DNA of 5,905 nt, taken from positions 1 to 5,905 of the forward strand of contig JBFEUI010000129.1 of the NCBI GenBank assembly GCA_041547565.1. The letters run 5' to 3'. Below are positions 1 to 4,692 of this stretch, in pieces; the first letter of the stretch is position 1, and each line of letters starts with the position of its first letter. The notes beneath the pieces are model-generated. The model was not told the origin of the DNA. It searched no databases and worked only from the letters and a program-made list of their open reading frames with translations. The translations under genes were made by a program, and so were the position numbers. Source of the stretch: JBFEUI01 sp041547565. GTDB lineage: Bacteria > Pseudomonadota > Gammaproteobacteria > Thiohalomonadales > Thiohalomonadaceae.

Positions 1-86
1 TCGTGGCGCAACGGGACTTCCAGGCCAACGCCAAGATGATCACCACCGAAGACCAGATCATGCAGAGCATTATCAATATTCGCTAA
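1..86 (+). CDS. flgE: Flagellar hook protein FlgE, C-terminal end (partial)
   Basis: Only the last 28 codons are present; the reading frame starts at base 3 and ends with TAA at 84-86. The peptide reads VAQRDFQANAKMITTEDQ and then ends in IMQSIINIR. This is the conserved C-terminal helix of the FlgE hook protein (known family pattern: VAQR-[DN]-[FY]-Q-x-N, then DQI, then N-[IL]-R at the very end). In this family the terminal helix packs against the N-terminal helix to form the inner core of the axial structure. FlgE polymerises into the universal joint outside the cell. The rod proteins share a related C-terminal helix, but the -NIR ending and the position just before flgF point to FlgE. The rest of the gene lies upstream of the window. 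Confidence 0.93.
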   Translation, partial: VAQRDFQANAKMITTEDQIMQSIINIR

Positions 87-102
87 CTGACTTGACGGGG
101 CG

Positions 103-120
103 GGCTGACTGCAGCCAGTC
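103..120 (+). repeat. Overlapping inverted repeats in the flgE-flgF gap
   Basis: Two mutually exclusive 5-bp stems are visible in the 58-base gap. GGCTG (103-107) can pair with CAGCC (112-116) around a 4-base loop, or GACTG (107-111) can pair with CAGTC (116-120) around a 4-base loop. No T-run follows, so it does not look like an intrinsic terminator. It ends 11 bases before the flgF Shine-Dalgarno sequence GAGGAG (132-137). The stems are short, and a role is inference only. Confidence 0.4.
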
Positions 121-144
121 CTGGCAAGACCGAGGAGAACACAC

Positions 145-888
145 ATGGACCGCATGCTCTACATTGGGATGAACGGCGCCAAGCAGATCATGCAGGCGCA
201 GGCGGTTAATACCAATAACCTTGCCAATGCCTCGACCACCGGTTTCAAGGCCGATCTGCAGCAGTTTCGCAGCATGCCGGTGTTCGGTCCCGGCATGCCG
301 TCACGTGCCTATGCGATGACGGAGCGCCCTGCCAGTGACCTCTCCTCGGGCACAATCCGTTCTACCGGCCGTGAGCTGGATGTGGCGGTTCAGGGCAAGG
401 GCTGGATCGCGGTGCAATCGCCGGGTGGCAGCGAGGCCTATACCCGGGCCGGCGATCTGCGGCTCGACAGCACAGGGCTTCTGGTGACCGGTTCAGGGCT
501 GCCCGTGATCGGCAGCGGCGGGGTACCGATTGTCGTACCGCAGGCCGAGAAGATCGAGATCCTGGGCGACGGCACCATTTCCATTCGCCCGGTGGGCCAG
601 AGTCCCAATACGCTGGCGGCTGTCGAGCGCATCAAACTGGTTAACCCCGATTTGGCCGAGATGCAAAAGAACGAGTTCGGCCTGATGACCTTGAAAGGTG
701 GTGGCCAGGCACAACCGGACGCGACCGTGCAACTGGTTTCCGGCTCGCTTGAGGCGAGCAATGTCAATGCCGTGGAGGCGATGGTGAACATGATTGAGCT
801 GTCTCGCCAGTATGAAATGCAGGTCAAAATGATGAGCGCGGCGAAGGAAAATGAAGACCACACTACCAGCATGATGCGTTTGGCATAG
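145..888 (+). CDS. flgF: Flagellar proximal rod protein FlgF
   Basis: FlgF (247 residues, normal for the family) is one of the proximal rod subunits that form the periplasmic drive shaft. It is exported through the flagellar type III apparatus, and no Sec signal peptide is present. The N-terminal rod/hook helix (residues 1-37) carries the family signature NNLANASTTGFKAD at 24-37. A central segment has GRELDVAVQGKGWIAV (about 75-90), matching the rod/hook-family [DV]-V-A-[IV]-x-G-x-G motif. The C-terminal flagellar basal-body domain has SGSLEASNVNAVEAMVNMIE at 199-218, followed by the core helix. It is distinguished from its paralogue FlgG by the start MDRMLYIGMNGAKQIM, typical of FlgF, and by lacking the FlgG-specific insert. 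The ATG is preceded by GAGGAG (132-137) at 7-base spacing. It is probably co-transcribed with flgE and flgG; I could not find a convincing promoter in the 58-base upstream gap. Confidence 0.96.
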   Translation: MDRMLYIGMNGAKQIMQAQAVNTNNLANASTTGFKADLQQFRSMPVFGPGMPSRAYAMTERPASDLSSGTIRSTGRELDVAVQGKGWIAVQSPGGSEAYTRAGDLRLDSTGLLVTGSGLPVIGSGGVPIVVPQAEKIEILGDGTISIRPVGQSPNTLAAVERIKLVNPDLAEMQKNEFGLMTLKGGGQAQPDATVQLVSGSLEASNVNAVEAMVNMIELSRQYEMQVKMMSAAKENEDHTTSMMRLA

Positions 889-916
889 TCATTGCTGGAT
901 ACATATTGAATGAAGC

Positions 917-943
917 ACGCGTCAAAAAACAGTAACGACGCGT
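917..943 (+). repeat. Inverted repeat (stem-loop) in the flgF-flgG gap
   Basis: ACGCGTC (917-923) and GACGCGT (937-943) are perfect 7-base complements around a 13-base A-rich loop. No T-run follows on either strand, so it is not a standard terminator. It ends 8 bases before the flgG Shine-Dalgarno core GAGG (952-955). It could be an mRNA stem-loop acting in stability, processing or translation, or a DNA-binding site; the sequence alone does not decide. Confidence 0.5.
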
Positions 944-963
944 ACAAGTAAGAGGACAAGATC

Positions 964-1749
964 ATGCACCCGGCACTTTGGATTGCAAAAACAGGACTCG
1001 AGGCCCAGCAGACACGCATGGGCGTGGTTTCCAACAACCTTGCCAACGTGAACACGACTGGATTCAAACGTGACCGTGCCATCTTTGAAGACCTGCTGTA
1101 TCAAACAGTGCGTCAACCGGGCGCGCAGTCCAGTCAGGACACGACGCTGCCCACCGGCCTGATGCTCGGTACCGGTGTACGCACCGTCGCCACGGAAAAG
1201 CTGCACACCCAGGGCAACATGCTGCAGACCGGCAATGCACTGGATGTGGCAATTCAGGGGCGCGGTTATTTCCAGATACTGCGCCCTGACGGCACCTTGG
1301 GCTACTCGCGCAACGGTTCCTTCCAGGTCAATGAACAGGGACAGCTTGTCACGGCCAACGGCTATCAGGTGCAACCGGCAATTACCATTCCATCAGACGC
1401 ACAGAGCATTACCATTGGCGCTGACGGCACGGTTTCTGTACAGACGCCAGGTACTGCTGCGGTGACGCAGGTCGGCAACCTGCAACTGGCCGACTTTATC
1501 AATCCCGCAGGCCTGCAGCCGATCGGTGAAAATCTCTTTCTGGAGACCACCTCCAGCGGCGCACCGCAGCTGAGCAATCCCGGGCTGAACGGACTGGGTA
1601 CCACGATTCAGGGGTCACTTGAGAGTTCCAACGTCAATGTGGTCGAGGAACTGGTCAATATGATCGAGACCCAGCGTGCCTACGAGATGAACTCCAAGGC
1701 GATTTCCACCAGTGATCAGATGCTGCAATACATCAGCAATAACCTCTAG
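964..1749 (+). CDS. flgG: Flagellar distal rod protein FlgG
   Basis: FlgG (261 residues, the usual family length) forms the distal rod that passes through the P and L rings and connects to the hook. The N-terminal helix begins MHPALWIAKTGLEAQQTRM, very close to the known FlgG start, followed by NNLANVNTTGFKRD at 24-37. Residues 46-63 (YQTVRQPGAQSSQDTTLP) match the FlgG-specific segment that is absent from FlgE and is known to make the rod straight and stiff. Next come DVAIQGRGYFQILRPDG (94-110), the beta-rich middle domain, and the C-terminal core helix SSNVNVVEELVNMIETQRAY (221-240) ending near DQMLQYISNNL. The start is supported by GAGG (952-955) at 8-base spacing. The C-terminal domain is clearly paralogous to that of FlgF just upstream. 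It lies 75 bases after flgF and 30 bases before flgH, consistent with one transcript. Confidence 0.98.
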   Translation: MHPALWIAKTGLEAQQTRMGVVSNNLANVNTTGFKRDRAIFEDLLYQTVRQPGAQSSQDTTLPTGLMLGTGVRTVATEKLHTQGNMLQTGNALDVAIQGRGYFQILRPDGTLGYSRNGSFQVNEQGQLVTANGYQVQPAITIPSDAQSITIGADGTVSVQTPGTAAVTQVGNLQLADFINPAGLQPIGENLFLETTSSGAPQLSNPGLNGLGTTIQGSLESSNVNVVEELVNMIETQRAYEMNSKAISTSDQMLQYISNNL

Positions 1750-1779
1750 TGCAGGGGCCAGGGGTATACGAGGTGTGTC

Positions 1780-2466
1780 ATGATTGAAAACAGATTCATT
1801 ATTGGCGTGGTACTGGCAACACTGCTCTCTGGCTGCGGTGGATTGCAGAAACAGGTCAAGGATCCACATTACGCACCCAGTTACCCGATTGTCTCCGCAC
1901 CGCCGAAGGCGAGCAGTGGCGCCATCTACCGTGACGGTTACGGCATGACACTGTTCGAGGACAGCAAGGCGCATCGCGTCGGCGACCTGTTGACCATCCA
2001 GCTGGTGGAAAGCACCAATGCCAGCAAGTCGGCCAGCACCTCCACGGCAAAAGACAGCAGCATCGACATGCCGTCCCCGACCCTGCTGGGTGGTTCGGGT
2101 TCATTTATCTACCGTGGCAATGACATGCTGAATAACAGTGTGGACTTTGAGCGGGACTTCGAGGGTGACGGCAACAGCAGCCAGAGCAACAGTCTGAGCG
2201 GCAGCATTACCGTGACCGTAGCCGAGGTGCTGCCCAACGGCAACCTGGTTGTGAAGGGACAGAAGGTCGTCAGTATCAACCAGGGGGATGAGTACATCCG
2301 CTTTGCCGGCATCGTCCGTCCCATCGATATCTCACCGCAAAATACCCTGCGCTCAACCCAGGTGGCCAATGCACACATCACCTATGGCGGCAAGGGCGTC
2401 ATCGATGATGCGAACCAGAAGGGCTGGTTGGCACGCTTCTTTGATAGCGGCTACATGCCGTTCTGA
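1780..2466 (+). CDS. flgH: Flagellar L-ring lipoprotein FlgH
   Basis: FlgH (228 residues, close to the usual 220-235) forms the outer-membrane L ring, the bushing around the distal rod. It is a lipoprotein: a short charged start, a hydrophobic stretch (about residues 6-16) and the lipobox LLSGC with the lipidated Cys at 19. Gly at the +2 position fits sorting to the outer membrane. Family motifs follow: SLFED-like MTLFEDSKAHRVGDLLTI (56-73), a Ser/Thr/Ala-rich part NASKSASTSTAKDSS (80-94), and the conserved second half with NGNLVVKGQKVVSINQGDEY (153-172), RFAGIVRP (174-181), STQVANAHITYGGKG (192-206) and GWLARFF (215-221). Residues 131-142 are Ser/Asn-rich, as is common in this region. GAGG (1770-1773) lies 6 bases before the ATG. 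No earlier in-frame start codon exists between the flgG stop and this ATG. The host must have an outer membrane for this gene to make sense. Confidence 0.98.
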   Translation: MIENRFIIGVVLATLLSGCGGLQKQVKDPHYAPSYPIVSAPPKASSGAIYRDGYGMTLFEDSKAHRVGDLLTIQLVESTNASKSASTSTAKDSSIDMPSPTLLGGSGSFIYRGNDMLNNSVDFERDFEGDGNSSQSNSLSGSITVTVAEVLPNGNLVVKGQKVVSINQGDEYIRFAGIVRPIDISPQNTLRSTQVANAHITYGGKGVIDDANQKGWLARFFDSGYMPF

Positions 2467-2484
2467 GTGGCAGCGCAGATGTAG

Positions 2485-2513
2485 GTCAGGTTGCCGTAAA
2501 GCGGCTATCTGAC
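2485..2513 (+). repeat. Strong imperfect stem-loop in the flgH-flgI gap
   Basis: The arms 2485-2496 (GTCAGGTTGCCG) and 2502-2513 (CGGCTATCTGAC) form 12 positions: ten Watson-Crick pairs, one G-U pair (2490/2508) and one T-T mismatch (2492/2506). The loop is the 5-base TAAAG. This is the most extensive secondary structure I found in the window. It sits 18 bases after the flgH stop and ends 8 bases before the flgI Shine-Dalgarno sequence AAGGT (2522-2526). It is followed by an A-rich, not T-rich, stretch, so it is not an intrinsic terminator. Likely roles, by inference, are protection of the upstream mRNA end, RNase processing, or tuning of flgI translation. Confidence 0.65.
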
Positions 2514-2533
2514 AACAAATAAAGGTAAAGAAA

Positions 2534-3646
2534 ATGAAAACAGGAATGATGAAAAAAATGGTTGGGGTGGCACTACTGTTCCTGTTGTCCTCTGCCGCCC
2601 AGGCTGAGCGAATCAAGGATCTGGCCGATGTGGCGGGTGTGCGTGAAAACCAACTGCTCGGTTACGGCCTGGTGGTGGGCCTCGATGGTACCGGTGACCA
2701 GACCAGTCAGACCCCCTTTACCATACAAAGTCTGAAGAGCATGTTGAACAAGCTGGGCATCTCGTTACCGGCCAATGTGAATCCGCAGTTGAAGAATGTA
2801 GCGGCGGTAACGGTCAGTGCCGTGTTGCCACCGTTTTCCAAGCCGGGGCAGTCGATTGATGTGACGGTTTCTTCTATCGGTAATGCCAAGAGCTTGCGGG
2901 GCGGCACCCTGTTGATGACACCGCTCAAGGGTGTCGATGGTCAGATCTATGCGCTGGCGCAGGGCAATCTGGTTGTGGGCGGCTTTGGCGCGGCCGGTGC
3001 CGACGGCTCGAGCATCAAGGTCAATGTGCCCAGTGTGGGGCGCATCCCCAACGGTGCAAGCATCGAGAAGGGGGTGGATAACGGTTTTGCCGACGGCAAT
3101 TACCTGACCCTGAACCTTCATCGTCCCGACTTCACAACTGCCTACCGGCTTTCCGATGCCATCAACCAGACCATCGGTCCGGGTACCGCAAAGGCCGTTG
3201 ACGGTACATCGATACGCGTCAATGCGCCACGCGATGCATCGCAACGTGTCTCGTTTGTTGCGCTGCTGGAGAACATCAAGGTTGAACCGGGTGAGGCGGC
3301 TGCGAAAGTGATCGTCAACTCGCGCACCGGCACGGTTGTTATCGGCAAGAACGTAAAGGTGATGCCGGCAGCAATCACCCACGGCAGCATGTCCGTGACG
3401 ATTACCGAGACACCCACAGTCAGCCAGCCCGCACCTCTATCAGGCGGGCAGACCGCGGTGGTGCCTTCCAGCGAAATCGAGATTGAGGAGGCGGCCAGCC
3501 GCATGTTCAAGTTTGATCCCGGTGTCAGCCTGGATGAGATCGTGCAGGCGGTCAATCAGGTGGGTGCCGCACCTGGCGATCTGATGGCCATCCTCGAGGC
3601 ACTGAAAGAGGCCGGTGCGCTTCGGGCAGAGCTGATCGTGATCTAG
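2534..3646 (+). CDS. flgI: Flagellar P-ring protein FlgI
   Basis: FlgI (370 residues, normal length) assembles into the P ring in the peptidoglycan layer around the rod; in known systems it needs the periplasmic chaperone FlgA, which is not in this window. A Sec signal peptide is clear: Met/Lys-rich start, hydrophobic core VGVALLFLLSS (10-20) and the cleavage motif AQA before E25, giving a mature start ERIKDLADVAGVRENQLLGY that matches the family closely. Hallmark stretches include GLVVGLDGTGDQTSQTPFT (45-63), VSSIGNAKSLRGGTLLMTPL (112-131), YALAQGN (139-145), INSRTG-like VNSRTGTVVI (261-270) and the C-terminal GAAPGDLMAILEALKEAGAL (344-363). The protein has no cysteine: Ala279 and Ala362 take the places of the two Cys that form a disulfide in enterobacterial FlgI. 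The ATG at 2534 is chosen over the in-frame ATGs at residues 5, 6 and 9 because AAGGT (2522-2526) is well spaced for it. Confidence 0.98.
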   Translation: MKTGMMKKMVGVALLFLLSSAAQAERIKDLADVAGVRENQLLGYGLVVGLDGTGDQTSQTPFTIQSLKSMLNKLGISLPANVNPQLKNVAAVTVSAVLPPFSKPGQSIDVTVSSIGNAKSLRGGTLLMTPLKGVDGQIYALAQGNLVVGGFGAAGADGSSIKVNVPSVGRIPNGASIEKGVDNGFADGNYLTLNLHRPDFTTAYRLSDAINQTIGPGTAKAVDGTSIRVNAPRDASQRVSFVALLENIKVEPGEAAAKVIVNSRTGTVVIGKNVKVMPAAITHGSMSVTITETPTVSQPAPLSGGQTAVVPSSEIEIEEAASRMFKFDPGVSLDEIVQAVNQVGAAPGDLMAILEALKEAGALRAELIVI

Positions 3647-3658
3647 GAATGGGGCATG
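3644..3658 (+). promoter_or_regulatory. Coupled flgI stop / flgJ ribosome binding site
   Basis: The flgI stop codon TAG (3644-3646) overlaps the best Shine-Dalgarno match for flgJ, AGGA (3645-3648), 7 bases before the flgJ ATG at 3656. A GGGG run (3651-3654) is too close to the ATG to serve well. Ribosomes ending flgI would be placed on the flgJ start, so translational coupling is likely. The flgJ frame is the same as that of flgI, and the TAG itself is the in-frame block upstream of the ATG. This fixes the start, because no alternative start codon lies between. Confidence 0.6.
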
Positions 3659-4636
3659 CTGGGTTCAGAACTACAATCCGCCGCAGTCTATACCGACTTC
3701 CAGGGACTGTCCGATCTACGCCACAAGGCGAGAGACAATTCCCCTGAAGCCCTGGAGGCCGTCGCCCGGCAGTTCGAATCTATCTTCATGCAGATGATGC
3801 TCAAGAGCATGCGTGAGGCCAGTCTGGGTGACGGGCTGTTCGACAGCCAGCAGAGCGAGCTCTATCTCGATATGTACGACAAGCAACTGGCGACCTCTCT
3901 ATCGAGCAGTGGCAGTGGCGTCGGGTTGGCCGAGGTGATGATACGCCAGTTAAGGCAGAGCCTGGGCAGTGCTGAGACAGCCGCGGCAGAGCGGACACAA
4001 TCGTATACCGTGCCTGAACGGGTGCCTTTCAGCATTCCGGCGCAGCCGGCATCACCGGCGACGGCTGAAGTTCAAACAGTCGAGCCGTCAGCCAGCGCTG
4101 CCGCGCCGTTAAGCGGTGAGCCGCAGGAGTTTGTGCGGGAACTGCTGCCCCATGCCGAGCGTGCCGCGCAGCGCCTCGGCGTCAGGCCTGAGGTGTTGCT
4201 GGCACAGGCGGCGCTGGAGACCGGCTGGGGCAGGGCGGTAATACGGCACGGTGATGGCCGCAGCAGCCACAACCTGTTCAACATCAAATCGGATCAACGC
4301 TGGGGCGGCATGGATGTGGCCAAGCAGACGCTGGAGTATCGCGACGGCGTCGCCAGCAAGGAGATGGCGCGGTTCCGTGCCTACAACTCCTACGCCGAGA
4401 GCTTTGAGGACTACGTTGATTTTATCTCTCAAAGTCCGCGATATGCCCGTGCCATGGAAAATGCAGCCGACCCCCAGGCCTACCTTGATGAATTGCAGCA
4501 GGCCGGTTATGCGACCGACCCTGAATATGCAGGGAAAATCAAAGAGATACTCAATAGACCGGAGTTGCTCGCCATGGTTGGCGAGCTAAAGCTTTCTGGC
4601 AACGGGACGCTAACTAATGGGCGAGGACAGGGCTAA
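3656..4636 (+). CDS. flgJ: FlgJ: rod cap protein with peptidoglycan-hydrolysing (GH73) domain
   Basis: FlgJ (326 residues) is the two-domain beta/gammaproteobacterial type. It is exported by the flagellar apparatus into the periplasm, where its first half caps and assembles the rod and its second half cuts peptidoglycan so the rod can pass. The rod-cap domain spans about residues 15-100, with AVARQFESIFMQMMLKSMRE (35-54), DGLFDSQQSELYLDMYDKQL (59-78) and GVGLAEVMIRQL (88-99). A Ala/Pro/Ser/Thr-rich linker runs from about 101 to 156. The GH73 glucosaminidase domain spans about 157-300: AQAALETGWG (183-192) holds the probable catalytic Glu188, NLFNIKSDQRWGG lies at 206-218, TLEYRDG (225-231) holds Glu227 in the position of the second acidic residue, and FRAYNSYAESFEDYV (240-254) and YATDPEYAGKI (285-295) are family signatures. 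No key residue appears lost. The last codons (about 311-320) overlap a predicted sigma-28 promoter for flgK. Confidence 0.97.
   Translation: MLGSELQSAAVYTDFQGLSDLRHKARDNSPEALEAVARQFESIFMQMMLKSMREASLGDGLFDSQQSELYLDMYDKQLATSLSSSGSGVGLAEVMIRQLRQSLGSAETAAAERTQSYTVPERVPFSIPAQPASPATAEVQTVEPSASAAAPLSGEPQEFVRELLPHAERAAQRLGVRPEVLLAQAALETGWGRAVIRHGDGRSSHNLFNIKSDQRWGGMDVAKQTLEYRDGVASKEMARFRAYNSYAESFEDYVDFISQSPRYARAMENAADPQAYLDELQQAGYATDPEYAGKIKEILNRPELLAMVGELKLSGNGTLTNGRGQG
4587..4613 (+). promoter_or_regulatory. Predicted sigma-28 (FliA) promoter for flgK, inside the flgJ 3' end
   Basis: TAAAGCTT (4587-4594) matches the flagellar sigma-28 -35 consensus TAAAGTTT at 7 of 8 positions. After exactly 11 bases, GACGCTAA (4606-4613) matches the -10 consensus GCCGATAA at 6 of 8, including the TAA end. 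Transcription would start near 4619-4622 and leave a leader of about 70 bases before the flgK ATG. In enteric bacteria flgK and flgL have their own class 3 sigma-28 promoter at this same place, which supports the call. The match is by eye, and no start site has been measured. Confidence 0.7.
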
Positions 4637-4643
4637 TGTCCCG
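4603..4643 (+). repeat. Competing inverted repeats around the flgJ stop codon
   Basis: CGGGAC (4603-4608) can pair with GTCCCG (4638-4643) across 29 bases. Alternatively, GGACA (4625-4629) can pair with TGTCC (4637-4641) across a 7-base loop that contains the flgJ TAA. The two are mutually exclusive. Only the second could form in a transcript starting at the predicted sigma-28 promoter, while read-through mRNA could form either. No T-run follows. Short stems make a functional role uncertain. Confidence 0.35.
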
Positions 4644-4649
4644 CAGAAA

Positions 4650-4670
4650 AAGTTAGTTGCATACTAACTT
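4650..4670 (+). repeat. Perfect 8-bp dyad in the flgK leader
   Basis: AAGTTAGT (4650-4657) and ACTAACTT (4663-4670) are perfect inverted repeats around the 5-base centre TGCAT. The dyad lies in a locally AT-rich patch, 11 bases before the flgK Shine-Dalgarno sequence (GGAG within 4682-4687) and about 30-50 bases after the predicted sigma-28 start. In RNA it would be a weak AT-rich stem-loop in the 5' leader. In DNA its symmetry resembles an operator for a dimeric repressor. On the minus strand the repeat is followed by five T residues, terminator-like but with a GC-poor stem. Confidence 0.6.
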
Positions 4671-4692
4671 GATGAAATAACTGGAGAATCCA

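Noticed and set aside
122..137. TGGCAAG upstream of flgF as a sigma-54 (-24/-12) promoter
   Set aside because: The required GC ten bases after the GG is GA here, and the site would place the start of transcription at or past the flgF ATG.
889..963. Sigma-70 promoter in the flgF-flgG gap (TTGCTG near 894 with TA-rich bases after it)
   Set aside because: The spacing between the possible boxes is too short and no good -10 lies at 16-18 bases.
438..1082. Minus-strand open frame spanning flgF, the gap and flgG
   Set aside because: Shadow of two well-supported genes; the translated sequence resembles no family I recognise and has no ribosome binding site of note.
2167..2206. Repetitive AGC/AAC-rich tract in flgH
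   Set aside because: Codes for a Ser/Asn-rich segment common at this place in FlgH; the units are not a regular tandem repeat.
2765..3382. Minus-strand open frame of 205 codons opposite flgI
   Set aside because: Opposite a highly conserved FlgI coding region; no protein family features.
4646..4670. Minus-strand intrinsic terminator (dyad followed by TTTTT)
   Set aside because: The stem has only AT-rich pairs with few G-C pairs, and no minus-strand gene ends there. Listed instead as a dyad of unknown role.
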